Below, piece after piece: positions 25,460-36,630 of a stretch of DNA of 64,000 nucleotides (position 1 is its first letter; each line of letters opens with the position of its first letter). The stretch comes from JBQTIP01 sp052388025 (GTDB taxonomy: Bacteria; Actinomycetota; UBA4738; HRBIN12): contig JBQTIP010000020.1 in assembly GCA_052388025.1 (NCBI GenBank), forward strand, positions 18,076 through 82,075. The letters are read 5' to 3'. The notes under the pieces were generated by a model. That model was not told the origin of the DNA. It saw nothing but the letters and a program-made list of their open reading frames with translations, and did not search any database. The position numbers and the translations under genes were made by a program.

Positions 25460-26737
25460 TCACCTGCGAGGCTCGATCGGCGCCCTCGGACGGCTCTTCT
25501 CGAGGTAGGGACGCCCCAGGTACACGAGGCCGAGGACCACGTAGAACGCGGCGAGCGCAAGGATCCCGCCTCGGAAGTCGAGCGGGAGCATCGCGGGAAG
25601 GATCGCTCCGGCCACCCACGCCAGCTGGAAGATGACCTCGTAGCGAACGAACACCCGACCGTAGGCGCCGCCCGGCGCGTGGCGCTGCATGAGGCTCTGG
25701 AACGCGAGGCGGCCGAACTCGGTCGACACTCCGACGATCAGTCCGAAGGCCGCGAGCACGGGCAGGGAGAAGGCCTGGAACGCGAGCAGCGCCGCGACAC
25801 CAGCCCCTACCACGCACCCGATCACGACTGCCTCCTCCCGAAGACGCGTCGGAAGTCGCGGCGCAACGATGTCCCCGAGCAGCCCACCGGCGGTCCCGGC
25901 CGCCGCGAGCACGCCGAACCAGTACGTCGGCTGCATGTCGCGCCGAAGCGCGAACGCGAGCAGGAACAGGAGGAACCCGCTGGCGGCCCGCAACCCTGCG
26001 GCCCCAACCGCCGGCTCGGCCAACGCCGGGACGCGACCGCGCCGGCCTACCTGCCCCTCCACCCCGGGCATCCGTGGATGCGGGAGACGTATGTTCATCA
26101 GCGTGCAGAGGCCGTAGATCGCCGCCGCCGCGTAAAGGACCGTCGTGGCCCCGCCGAGCTTCAGAAGCGCGATGCCCGGCCCCGCCACGAGGATCACCCC
26201 CGCGACGGCGAGCCGCCCCAGCCGAGCGTTCGAGCGCACGAGCCCCTCCTCCGGGCCCGAGTACGCCATCGTGAGCCCGTTCTTGGTGATCGCGTGCACG
26301 CGAGACAGCACGAGCAGCAAGAACGCGGCCGGAAAGAGCAGGAGCGTCGAGAACCGGGGCGCCGCGTATATCGTCACGGCGGCGCGGCCGGCCGCCGCCG
26401 CAACCGAGATGGCGCGCCGGGGTCCGGCGCGGTCGAGCAGAGGGACGAGGAACGGCCCGGCCACCGCGAGCGGCGCCATCGTGAGCCCCAGGTAGATCGC
26501 CACCTTCGACGCCGCCTGATCGACCGGGAGCGAGAAGAACACCGAGTCGGCGAGGGCGATCGCGACCAGCGCGTCGCCGGCCACGCTGCTCATATGGACG
26601 AGGCCGTACGTGTCGAGCGGCTCGTCGGAGGACCACATCCGGCGGACCGGCTGGACGATGGCCTCGAGGAGCCCGACGAACCCCAGCAGGATGAGCTGCC
26701 ACCAGGGGTACCGCCGGCGCCGGTCGTCCACCCTCAC
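25460..26737 (-). CDS. MFS transporter
   Basis: Membrane protein of 425 aa with about 12 hydrophobic segments and an atypical cytoplasmic N-terminus (PWWQLILLGFVGLLEAIVQPVRR). Weak MFS loops such as PLLDRAGPRRAIS and YLGLTMAPL, typical of actinobacterial MFS proteins of unknown substrate, are present. It follows gatB with a 15-bp gap on the same strand, so the two may share a transcript, although no functional link is evident. Confidence 0.85.
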   Translation of the reverse strand: MRVDDRRRRYPWWQLILLGFVGLLEAIVQPVRRMWSSDEPLDTYGLVHMSSVAGDALVAIALADSVFFSLPVDQAASKVAIYLGLTMAPLAVAGPFLVPLLDRAGPRRAISVAAAAGRAAVTIYAAPRFSTLLLFPAAFLLLVLSRVHAITKNGLTMAYSGPEEGLVRSNARLGRLAVAGVILVAGPGIALLKLGGATTVLYAAAAIYGLCTLMNIRLPHPRMPGVEGQVGRRGRVPALAEPAVGAAGLRAASGFLLFLLAFALRRDMQPTYWFGVLAAAGTAGGLLGDIVAPRLPTRLREEAVVIGCVVGAGVAALLAFQAFSLPVLAAFGLIVGVSTEFGRLAFQSLMQRHAPGGAYGRVFVRYEVIFQLAWVAGAILPAMLPLDFRGGILALAAFYVVLGLVYLGRPYLEKSRPRAPIEPRR

Positions 26738-26752
26738 GGCGATGCCCGCGCG

Positions 26753-28189
26753 CTACCGCCCCGAAAGGCGCTCGCGGAGCAGGTCCCCGGCGACCTGCGG
26801 GTTCGCCGAGCGGCCGGTCTTCTTCATGACCTGGCCGACAAGGAAGCCGATCACGTTCTCCTTCCCCTTCCGGAACTGCTCGGCGGGGTCGGGGTTCTCC
26901 GCGATCACCTCGTCGACGATGGCGCCGATGGCGGACGCGTCGGACACCTGCCTGAGCCCGCGCTCTTCCACGATCGCCTCGACCTTCCGCCCAGTCTCTA
27001 TCGCTGCGCTCAAGACCTCCTTGCCAACCAAGGCGGATACCACTCCTTCATTGAGGAGCCGGAGGACGTCCACGATGTGGTCGACCTGGCGACGAATCTC
27101 GGCTGGCCCTCTGGGCTCGTTGATGAGCCAGTTGGCGATCATGCGAGGACCTACCTTCAGCCTCTCGAATACCTCGTCGAAGGCTTCCGATAGGTCTCGC
27201 GAAGACGCCAGAATCCGAGCTTGGTCCGCGGGCAGTTCGTGGAGTTCCTCGTACCTACGCCGGCGCCGATCGGGGAGCTCCGGGAGGTCGGCCTCGATCT
27301 GCTTCACCCATCCCGCGTCGGGCGCGAGCGGTGGGAGGTCCGGCTCCGGGAAGTAGCGGTAGTCGAACGCGTACTCCTTCGAGCGCAGCGGCGTCGTCTT
27401 GCCCGCGTCCTCGTCCCAGTGGCGCGTCTCCTGTACGAGCCGTTCGCCGGCGGCGAGGACCGCGCGTTGGCGCCCCTCCTCGTGCTTCAGGGCCCGTTCC
27501 AGCGAGCGGACCGAGTTGAGGTTCTTGATCTCCACCTTCACGCCGTACCCGTCGCTTCCCCGAGAGCGCGTCGAGATGTTCGCGTCGCAGCGGAGCGACC
27601 CCTCCTCCATGCGGACGTCGGAGACACCGAGCGCCTCGAGCGTCGCGCGGAGCTCAATCAGGTAGGCGCGGGCCTCCCCGGCCGAGCGCATGTCGGGCTC
27701 GGACACGACCTCGACCAGGGGCACGCCCGCGCGGTTGTAGTCGACGAGCGCGTACTCCGCGTCGGCGATGCGTCCGGTCGTGCCGGCGTGGATCGTCTTG
27801 CCCGTGTCCTCCTCCATGTGCACGCGTGTGATCCCGATCCGCCGGGTCTCCCCCCCGACATCGATGTCCAGGTGGCCGCCGACACATACGGGCAGGTCGT
27901 ATTGGGAGATCTGGAAGTTCTTGGGCATGTCCGGGTAGAAGTAGTTCTTCCGGTGGAACAGGGACTGCGGCGCGATCCTGCAGCCGAGCGCGAGCCCGAT
28001 CCGCGCGATGTACTCGATGGCCTTCTCGTTCGGCACCGGGAGCGACCCGGGGTGGCCGAGGCACACCGGGCAGACGTTCGTGTTCGGCGGCGCGCCGAAC
28101 ACGTTCCGGCAGCCGCAGAACATCTTGGTCTCGGTGGAGAGCTCGACGTGGCACTCCAGCCCGATGATGGTCTCGAACTCATCGGCCAT
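26753..28189 (-). CDS. gatB: Asp-tRNA(Asn)/Glu-tRNA(Gln) amidotransferase subunit B
   Basis: tRNA-binding and kinase subunit of the GatCAB enzyme, which converts mischarged Glu-tRNA(Gln) and Asp-tRNA(Asn) to the correct aminoacyl-tRNAs. It is 478 aa, the normal length. Signatures: IGLECHVEL at the N-terminus, zinc-region cysteines (CGC and CPVC), HRKNYFYPDMPKNFQISQYD, and the C-terminal YqeY-like domain with KTGRSANPQ. Its presence implies that the organism lacks GlnRS and/or AsnRS. It is separated from gatC-gatA by a plus-strand transporter gene. Confidence 0.98.
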   Translation of the reverse strand: MADEFETIIGLECHVELSTETKMFCGCRNVFGAPPNTNVCPVCLGHPGSLPVPNEKAIEYIARIGLALGCRIAPQSLFHRKNYFYPDMPKNFQISQYDLPVCVGGHLDIDVGGETRRIGITRVHMEEDTGKTIHAGTTGRIADAEYALVDYNRAGVPLVEVVSEPDMRSAGEARAYLIELRATLEALGVSDVRMEEGSLRCDANISTRSRGSDGYGVKVEIKNLNSVRSLERALKHEEGRQRAVLAAGERLVQETRHWDEDAGKTTPLRSKEYAFDYRYFPEPDLPPLAPDAGWVKQIEADLPELPDRRRRRYEELHELPADQARILASSRDLSEAFDEVFERLKVGPRMIANWLINEPRGPAEIRRQVDHIVDVLRLLNEGVVSALVGKEVLSAAIETGRKVEAIVEERGLRQVSDASAIGAIVDEVIAENPDPAEQFRKGKENVIGFLVGQVMKKTGRSANPQVAGDLLRERLSGR

Positions 28190-28244
28190 GGCGGCCCTAC
28201 CTTACCGAACGTGCCTCAGAGATCGGGGCCCCTATCATCACCGC

Positions 28245-29219
28245 ATGTCACGTGTCCGCCTGTCGACGCCCGCGCCGACCCAGGCCTCGCCCGCCCTCAT
28301 CTGGGCCGGGCTCGGGACCGTTTACATCGTTTGGGGTACCACTTACCTCGCCATCCGAGTCGTGAACCAGACGCTCCCACCGCTCCTCACGGCCTCGGTG
28401 CGGTTCCTGATCTCGGGCGCGATCCTCTACGCCTGGTCGATCCGGCGCGGCGACCGCGCCGCCGACCGGCCGGGCCCCAGGCAGTGGCGGGCGGCACTCT
28501 TCACCGGCGGCCTCCTGCTACTCGGCGGGAACGGGGGCGTCGTGCTCGCCGAGCGATCCATCCCCTCCGGGCTTCAGGCGCTGCTGTTCGCGCTCGTCCC
28601 CCTGTGGATGGCGCTGCTCGACCGAGTGTTCGGGAAGCGCCGGCTCAGGTGGACCGCGGTGTTGGGTCTGGCTGCGGGGTTCGGCGGCGCCGCGCTCCTT
28701 CTCGGGGGAGCGGTTCGGGGCCACATCGACCCCGTCGGGCTGGTCTTCGGAACAAGCGCGTCACTGTGTTGGGCTATCGGCTCCCTCTACTCGCGCCACG
28801 CGCCGCTGCCGTCGCGGCCGCTGGTCGGCACCGGCATGCAGATGCTCGCCGGAGGCGCGCTTATGGGGATCGCCGGCCTCGCGTTCGGTGAGCTGGACGG
28901 CATCCACCCCGAGCGGTTCTCGAGGGCATCGCTCCTCGGCTTCGCCTATCTGGTCGTCGTCGGGTCGTTCGTCGGATTCACGGCGTACCTGTGGCTGCTC
29001 CGGAACGCCCGGACGTCGCTGGTCTCGACCTACGCGTTCGTGAACCCGGTCGTGGCGGTGACGCTCGGTTGGCTGCTCCTCGGCGAAACGATCGGTACTC
29101 GAACGATCGTGGGTGGAGGGATCATCGTCGTGTCGGTTGCCCTCATCATCTCGGCCGGGGAGGTCGTGAGCCCGCCGGACGTCACCTCGGGAGCCGAGGT
29201 GCCCAAAGGATCAGGCTGA
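28245..29219 (+). CDS. EamA-family (DMT) transporter
   Basis: Ten-helix permease of 324 aa with two EamA repeats (about residues 15-145 and 160-305). Its first helix is GTVYIVWGTTYLAIRV. It resembles YedA/RhaT-like drug-metabolite transporters, whose substrates range from amino acids to nucleosides. ATG at 28245 is chosen because homology begins there. It is divergent from gatB (55-bp gap) and convergent with gatA (10-bp gap; a 6-bp stem, CTGAGG/CCTCAG, spans both stop codons). It therefore sits inside what is otherwise the gatCAB cluster. Confidence 0.92.
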   Translation: MSRVRLSTPAPTQASPALIWAGLGTVYIVWGTTYLAIRVVNQTLPPLLTASVRFLISGAILYAWSIRRGDRAADRPGPRQWRAALFTGGLLLLGGNGGVVLAERSIPSGLQALLFALVPLWMALLDRVFGKRRLRWTAVLGLAAGFGGAALLLGGAVRGHIDPVGLVFGTSASLCWAIGSLYSRHAPLPSRPLVGTGMQMLAGGALMGIAGLAFGELDGIHPERFSRASLLGFAYLVVVGSFVGFTAYLWLLRNARTSLVSTYAFVNPVVAVTLGWLLLGETIGTRTIVGGGIIVVSVALIISAGEVVSPPDVTSGAEVPKGSG

Positions 29220-29229
29220 GGGCTCGGCC

Positions 29230-30705
29230 TCAGGCGGCGAGATCGTCCAGCAGTGGCGGCCGCGCCGTGAGCGCCAGCTCCTGTTCGAGCTCATGCGCGG
29301 CTCGCAGGATCGTCGGCTCGCCCAGGACCCTCCCCGTGAACTGGAGCCCCACGGGCAGCCCGGCGTCGTCCAGGCCGCACGGCACGGAGACGGCCGGCAC
29401 CCCGGCGAGGTTCGCCGGGATCGTGAACACGTCCGATAGGTACATCGCGAGCGGATCGTCCGCGCGTTCGCCGATCCGAAACGCGGTCGTCGGCGAGGTG
29501 GGCGACACCAGCACGTCGAAGCGCTCGAAGGCCCGCTCGTAGTCGCGGATGATGAGCGTCCGCACCTTCTGGGCTTGTCCGTAGTAGGCGTCGTAGTAGC
29601 CGGCGGAGAGCGCGTAGGTCCCGAGCATGATGCGGCGCTTGACCTCGGGCCCGAAGCCCTGCCCGCGCGTCCTCATCATCATCTCGACCGAGTCCTTCCC
29701 GTCGACCCTCAGGCCGTAACGGACACCGTCGTACTTGGCGAGGTTCGAAGACGCCTCGGAGGGCGCGATCAGGTAGTACGCGGAGAGCGCGTAGTCGGTG
29801 TGAGGCAGCGAGGCCTCCCCGATCTCGGCGCCGAGCCCTGCCAGCCGATCGACGGCGGCCTGGACGCTCGCCCGCACCCCGGTCTGCACGCCCTCGCCGA
29901 ACGCCTCCTTCACGACGCCGACCCGTAGACCGGAGACGCCCTCCCCTATCCCTTCGGAGTAATCGCGCCGCGGCTCGTCGAGGCTCGTCGCGTCCATCGG
30001 GTCCTTTCTCGCGATGGCCGACAGCAGCAGCGCCGCGTCGCGGACGCTCCGGGTGAAGGTGCCCACCGTGTCGAGCGACGAGGCGAACGCGATCAGTCCG
30101 TACCGAGAGACGAGCCCGTACGTTGGCTTGAGCCCCACGACCCCACAGAGCGACGCAGGCTGGCGGACCGAGCCGCCGGTGTCGGTCCCCAGCGCCCAGA
30201 CCGCTTCGCCGGAAGCCACGGACGCGGCCGAGCCGCCGGAGGAGCCGCCGGGGACGGCATCGAGGTCCCAGGGGTTGTGCACGGGTCCGAACGCCGAATT
30301 CTCGTTCGAGGAGCCCATCGCGAACTCGTCGCAGTTCGTCTTGCCGAGCAGGACCGACCCGGACTCGGACAGGCGAGCCCACGGTGTGCAGTCGTACGGC
30401 GGCACGTATCGCTCGAGGATCCGTGACCCGCAAGTGGTCCGGATTCCACGAGTCGTCAGGACGTCCTTCAGGGCGACCGGAATGCCGGCAACCGGCGGGA
30501 GCGGCTCGCCGGCGCGCAGCCGTTCGTCGATCGAAGCCGCCTGCTGCCGCGCCGGGCCGTCGGTCCTCGTGAGGAACGCCTTCACACGGTCGTCGACGGC
30601 GTCGATCCGGGCCAGACACGACGCGGTCAGCTCGGCCGACGTGACCTCGCCGGCGCGCAGCGCTGCCGCGAGGTCGGTGGCGGTCCGGTCGCAGAGCTCG
30701 GGCAC
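29230..30705 (-). CDS. gatA: Asp-tRNA(Asn)/Glu-tRNA(Gln) amidotransferase subunit A
   Basis: Glutaminase subunit of GatCAB with the amidase-signature fold, 491 aa. The Ser-cisSer-Lys triad is intact: Lys80 (VALKDV), Ser155 (GGSSGGSA) and Ser179 ([11 protein letters not shown]), equivalent to Lys79/Ser154/Ser178 of S. aureus GatA. It releases ammonia from glutamine for transfer to the tRNA-bound residue. It lies 6 bp after gatC, in one operon. Confidence 0.98.
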   Translation of the reverse strand: MPELCDRTATDLAAALRAGEVTSAELTASCLARIDAVDDRVKAFLTRTDGPARQQAASIDERLRAGEPLPPVAGIPVALKDVLTTRGIRTTCGSRILERYVPPYDCTPWARLSESGSVLLGKTNCDEFAMGSSNENSAFGPVHNPWDLDAVPGGSSGGSAASVASGEAVWALGTDTGGSVRQPASLCGVVGLKPTYGLVSRYGLIAFASSLDTVGTFTRSVRDAALLLSAIARKDPMDATSLDEPRRDYSEGIGEGVSGLRVGVVKEAFGEGVQTGVRASVQAAVDRLAGLGAEIGEASLPHTDYALSAYYLIAPSEASSNLAKYDGVRYGLRVDGKDSVEMMMRTRGQGFGPEVKRRIMLGTYALSAGYYDAYYGQAQKVRTLIIRDYERAFERFDVLVSPTSPTTAFRIGERADDPLAMYLSDVFTIPANLAGVPAVSVPCGLDDAGLPVGLQFTGRVLGEPTILRAAHELEQELALTARPPLLDDLAA

Positions 30706-30711
30706 CGGCGC

Positions 30712-31002
30712 CTACTCCTGCTCCACGACCCGAGGCACCTTGAAACGCCCGTCCTCCACCTGGGGGGCGCCCGCCATCGCCTCTTCGTGCGAGAGGGACG
30801 GCGCCGGCTCGTCCGGACGGAGGACATTCTGTCGCGGGATCGCGTAGGCGGTGGGAGGCACGTCCTCGGCCGCCACCTCGCCGACCTTGGCGGCGTGCTC
30901 GAGGATCAGTCCCAGCTGCTCGCGCAGGCGCTCCTTCTCCTCTTCCGTGAGCTCGAGGCGGGCGAGGCGGGCGAGGTGATCGATGTCGATCTCAACCGGC
31001 AC
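30712..31002 (-). CDS. gatC: Asp-tRNA(Asn)/Glu-tRNA(Gln) amidotransferase subunit C
   Basis: Small subunit of 96 aa that holds GatA and GatB together. The GTG start at 31002 gives the usual N-terminus with LARLARLELTEEEKE, and the C-terminal LRPDEPAPSL...AP belt is typical of GatC. A longer frame to 31176 runs through the toxin gene and is rejected. gatA follows directly. Confidence 0.96.
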   Translation of the reverse strand: MPVEIDIDHLARLARLELTEEEKERLREQLGLILEHAAKVGEVAAEDVPPTAYAIPRQNVLRPDEPAPSLSHEEAMAGAPQVEDGRFKVPRVVEQE

Positions 31003-31012
31003 GGCCGCAAGT

Positions 31013-31273
31013 CTACCGGCGGTAGAAGTCGCGCCGGTGCTTGATGCGACTGACCAGGACCCTTTGGCCCGCGTCGTCGATGCGAAAGATGATCCGGTAA
31101 TCCCCCACCCGCTTTCGATACGCGTTCTCGCCCTCGAGCTTCTGGGACTGACTCCCTGGATCCTCTTGGAGCGCAAGCACGGCCGCTCTCACACTGGAAC
31201 GATGCTCAGGTGGCACGCGCCGGTAGTCGCGTTCGCCTGCGGGGGTGGTTAGGACTCGTAGGCCAAGCGTCAC
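31013..31273 (-). CDS. RelE/ParE-family toxin
   Basis: Small basic protein of 86 aa, a predicted mRNA interferase of the RelE/ParE superfamily. The conserved C-terminal half is clear: KRVGDYRIIFRID, then VSRIKHRRDFYR with the catalytic-region Arg and Tyr residues. It follows the antitoxin gene by 5 bp if the GTG at 31273 is used; the alternative ATG at 31306 would overlap the antitoxin. It ends 10 bp before gatC. Activity is inferred from the family. Confidence 0.88.
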   Translation of the reverse strand: MTLGLRVLTTPAGERDYRRVPPEHRSSVRAAVLALQEDPGSQSQKLEGENAYRKRVGDYRIIFRIDDAGQRVLVSRIKHRRDFYRR

Positions 31274-31278
31274 TCGAG

Positions 31279-31503
31279 CTATTCGAATGGGACAGCGCCC
31301 TCCCACGTCCCCTCGAGCGCGTCGAGTGAATCCTCCAAGAACTCCAGGCGATCGATCAGCTGGTTATAGCGGTCGAGCTCCATGAGAACGGCCTTCCCCT
31401 CGCCGCGCTGGGTCACGATGATCTCACCCACCTCCGACAGGTCGTCCATGACCGATGCAAGCTCGTCGCGGAGTTGCGCGACGCCGATCACCCTGAGCGC
31501 CAC
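31279..31503 (-). CDS. Phd/YefM-family antitoxin
   Basis: Antitoxin of 74 aa with the fold LRDELASVMDDLSEVGEIIVTQRGEGKAV, a typical Phd/YefM DNA-binding N-terminus, and a short acidic C-terminal helix that should bind the toxin. The GTG start has GGAGG 4 bases upstream. Order is antitoxin then toxin. Palindromes just upstream (31514-31545) are likely operators for autoregulation, as is usual for this family. Confidence 0.88.
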   Translation of the reverse strand: MALRVIGVAQLRDELASVMDDLSEVGEIIVTQRGEGKAVLMELDRYNQLIDRLEFLEDSLDALEGTWEGAVPFE

Positions 31504-31513
31504 TGTACCTCCT

Positions 31514-31545
31514 AACGTACGTTCTGGGGTACTGTTAACGGTACC
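31514..31545 (-). promoter_or_regulatory. Palindromic operators of the toxin-antitoxin pair
   Basis: Two palindromes lie 10-42 bp upstream of the antitoxin start. AACGTACGTT (31514-31523) is perfect. GGTACTGTTAACGGTACC (31528-31545) is an 18-bp palindrome with one mismatched pair and a GTTAAC centre. Both are more AT-rich than their surroundings. Phd/YefM proteins bind such sites cooperatively with the toxin; binding here is inferred. Confidence 0.6.
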
Positions 31546-31616
31546 AGATCGGAGCCGATTGGGACACGCGCATGCCGCCTCGACCGCGTCGCCCGGGTCG
31601 ACCGCCGGTGGTTCCA

Positions 31617-34324
<2,708 letters not shown>

Positions 34325-34339
34325 ACGAACCCCTCGCCG

Positions 34340-34459
34340 CTACGAGCCGCCGACGAGAGCATCGAGCTCCGCCCGGTTCTCGTTGTGGGTCCAGGCGTGC
34401 CGGATCCAGAACGCTTCGTGGCCCCGCAGGACCATCTCCACGTTGGGATGCTCCGCCAT
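34340..34459 (-). pseudogene. Internally deleted SnoaL/NTF2-like relic (39 aa)
   Basis: A 39-aa frame whose first 17 residues (MAEHPNVEMVLRGHEAF) match the N-terminus of the SnoaL-like protein at 35056-35451, and whose last part (NENRAELDALVGGS) matches its C-terminus. The roughly 90 residues of core fold between them are missing. Start and ribosome site (GGAGAGGAGAG) are preserved, so a short product could still be made. It is most likely a deletion derivative of a third SnoaL paralogue. Confidence 0.6.
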
Positions 34460-34637
34460 CGGCGCTCTCTCCTCTCCTTCGCGGGAGGAATCCTGGCCCG
34501 CGAGGCTCGATGATAACCGGGCCCTGTGACACACCCCTTGATCGACGACCACCGATGTTCGGGAGCCCTTGTCGGTTGCGCGCCGCCGCCGCCTGCGACT
34601 ACGCTCCGTGCGGCACACGACCCGGGGGGAGGCCCCG

Positions 34638-35030
34638 ATGGCACATCCGAACGAGGACCGGTTCCGCGCGGGCTACGCCGCGTTCTCCACCGGTGACATG
34701 GACGCGCTCCGCAACGAGTACTTCACGGAGGACATCGTCTGGCACGCGCCGGGACGCAACACGCTTTCCGGCGACTTCAAGGGCGTGGACGAGGTGCTCG
34801 CCACCTTCGCGAAGACCTTCGAGCTCTCCGGAGGCACCTTCAGCGTGGAGATCCACGACTGCCTGGCCAACGACGAGCACGGCGTCGTGCTTGGGGTGGC
34901 ACGTGGCCGGCGCGAGGGGAAGACCCTCGAGGACAAGTACGCCCACGTCGTGCACTTCCGTGACGGGAGGGTATCCGAGTCCTGGGTCCACTCCGGGGAC
35001 CAGTACGCGGACGACGAGTTCTGGTCCTAG
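34638..35030 (+). CDS. SnoaL-like / NTF2-fold protein
   Basis: Protein of 130 aa with the NTF2-like cone fold: an N-terminal helix (DRFRAGYAAFSTGDM), IVWHAPGRN with the conserved WHxPG, and C-terminal strands with HFRDGRVSESW. The family includes ketosteroid-isomerase and polyketide-cyclase-like enzymes and many ligand-binding proteins; the activity cannot be assigned. GGGAGG precedes the ATG. It is a paralogue of the next gene, in the opposite orientation. Confidence 0.85.
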   Translation: MAHPNEDRFRAGYAAFSTGDMDALRNEYFTEDIVWHAPGRNTLSGDFKGVDEVLATFAKTFELSGGTFSVEIHDCLANDEHGVVLGVARGRREGKTLEDKYAHVVHFRDGRVSESWVHSGDQYADDEFWS

Positions 35031-35055
35031 CCGGGCAGCGCTTCCGCCGGGTCGA

Positions 35056-35451
35056 TCAGCCGCCGACGATCGCGTCGAACGCGGCCTGGTCCTGGTTGAA
35101 GGCCCAGACCTCGCTCAGCTTGCCGTCCCGCACGTGATAGACCTGCACCTGGTGGCCGTCGTACGTCCGGCCGTCGGGACCCGCGAGGTGGAACTCCACG
35201 AGCGCCGCTACGTGATCGTCGCTGCCGATGACGTCGTGGATGTCGAATGAGATCTGGATCCCGGCGTCGTGTAGCTTCCCCATCCGGGCCATCGTCTCGG
35301 CCTTGCCCTGGAAGTCCCCGCTGAACGGATTGCTCCCCGGCGCGTGCCAGACGACGTCGTCGGCGACGGTTGCCGCGAAGGCCTCCACGTCGCCCTTGAT
35401 GAACGCCTCGAGGGCTCCACGCGCGGCTTCGACGTTAGGGTGCTGGACCAT
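35056..35451 (-). CDS. SnoaL-like / NTF2-fold protein
   Basis: Protein of 131 aa, paralogous to the plus-strand gene at 34638. It shares the HPN N-terminal start, VVWHAPGSN, the FSGDFQGKAE loop and the C-terminal VRDGKLSEVW. The ATG at 35451 has a GGGGAGGGG ribosome site. The two genes are convergent with a 25-bp gap. A small-molecule enzyme or binding role is likely, not more. Confidence 0.87.
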   Translation of the reverse strand: MVQHPNVEAARGALEAFIKGDVEAFAATVADDVVWHAPGSNPFSGDFQGKAETMARMGKLHDAGIQISFDIHDVIGSDDHVAALVEFHLAGPDGRTYDGHQVQVYHVRDGKLSEVWAFNQDQAAFDAIVGG

Positions 35452-35523
35452 CCCCTCTCCCCTTTCCAGTAGGAACAATCGCTCAGTCTTCCACGGGCGG
35501 GGCGATCGGAGCAAGCGCTCAGT

Positions 35524-36618
35524 TCAACGGCGCGCTTCGACGATACGAGCCCCGCCGAGGAGCTCATCGCCCCGGTAGAACACGACGCTCTGACCGGGTG
35601 CGACGCCGCGCTGGGGTACGCGGAACTCGACATGAAGGCGGTCGCCGTCGGTCTCGACAACGGCCGGCACGTCGTCTCCCCTGTAGCGCAGCCGGACCTC
35701 GGCCTCGAACGGTCCACCCGACGGCGACTCACCGACGACCCACGACGCCCGGTCGGCCACCAGCCCTCGGCGGGCCAGCAGCTCACCGGGCCCGACCAAG
35801 ACGCGATTCCGGTCCCCTTCGATGTCGATCACGTACGTACGCTCGCCGGTGGAGACGCCCAGACCGCGACGCTGGCCGATCGTGTACCGGAACGAGCCGC
35901 GATGTGTACCCACGATGGTCCCGTCCGGGTCCACGATCTCCCCGTCGCGGACGAGGTGCGGCGCATGCTCCTCGAGGAACGCGGCGTGATCGGCGCCCGG
36001 TACGAAGCACACCTCCTGCGAGTCCGGCTTCCGTGCCACACGTAGGCCTAAGCGCTCGGCGTGAGCCCGCGTCTCGGCCTTCGGCATCGAGCCGACCGGG
36101 AACAGCGACCGCGCGAGCTGCTCCTGGCCGAGCATGTGCAGCATGTAGGACTGGTCCTTGCCGCGGTCGACGCCCTTGTGCAGGTGCCAGCGACCGCCCG
36201 GGTCCCCTTCGGTTCGCACGTAATGACCGGTCGCGACGAAGTCGACCCCGAGCTCGTCGGCGCGCTCGAGGAACGCCCCGAACTTGATGTGCTCGTTGCA
36301 GCGGGCACATGGGTTCGGCGTCCGCCCGGCCTCGTGCTCGGCGAAGAAATCCGCCAGCACCGTCCGCTCGAAGACCGGCGACATGTCCACGACCTCGAAA
36401 GGGAACCCGCCGATCCGGGCGACTTCGGCCGCGTCGGCCCGGGCCTCCGGGCCGCAGCAGCCGTGCTCTACGCCGTCCAGGTACACGAGGTTCATGTGCG
36501 ACCCCAGCACCTCGTAGCCCCGCTCGGCGAGCAGGCAGGCGGCGACCGACGAGTCCACCCCGCCCGACATCGCGACCAGGACCGATCCTTTGGAACCCAC
36601 GGCGTTCGAGGCTAGCAC
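35524..36618 (-). CDS. mnmA: tRNA-specific 2-thiouridylase
   Basis: Makes 2-thiouridine at wobble position 34 of tRNA Lys, Glu and Gln. PP-loop AMSGGVDSSVAACLL binds ATP; the two catalytic cysteines are in NPCARCNEHIKF and EVCFVPG. About 364 aa, the usual length. Two GTG starts are possible (36618 and 36600); the shorter fits the usual N-terminus (SVLVAMSGG) equally well. No sulfur-donor desulfurase gene lies in the window. Confidence 0.97.
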   Translation of the reverse strand: MLASNAVGSKGSVLVAMSGGVDSSVAACLLAERGYEVLGSHMNLVYLDGVEHGCCGPEARADAAEVARIGGFPFEVVDMSPVFERTVLADFFAEHEAGRTPNPCARCNEHIKFGAFLERADELGVDFVATGHYVRTEGDPGGRWHLHKGVDRGKDQSYMLHMLGQEQLARSLFPVGSMPKAETRAHAERLGLRVARKPDSQEVCFVPGADHAAFLEEHAPHLVRDGEIVDPDGTIVGTHRGSFRYTIGQRRGLGVSTGERTYVIDIEGDRNRVLVGPGELLARRGLVADRASWVVGESPSGGPFEAEVRLRYRGDDVPAVVETDGDRLHVEFRVPQRGVAPGQSVVFYRGDELLGGARIVEARR

Positions 36619-36630
36619 GGGGCGGCGACG

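Noticed and set aside
22905..25508. Very long plus-strand open frame across the ABC ATPase end, the ferredoxin reductase and Rieske genes
   Set aside because: It runs opposite two proteins with intact cofactor motifs and through a terminator; no domain or ribosome site.
31003..31176. Longer GatC starting at 31176
   Set aside because: The extra 58 codons lie in the toxin gene in another frame and do not match GatC.
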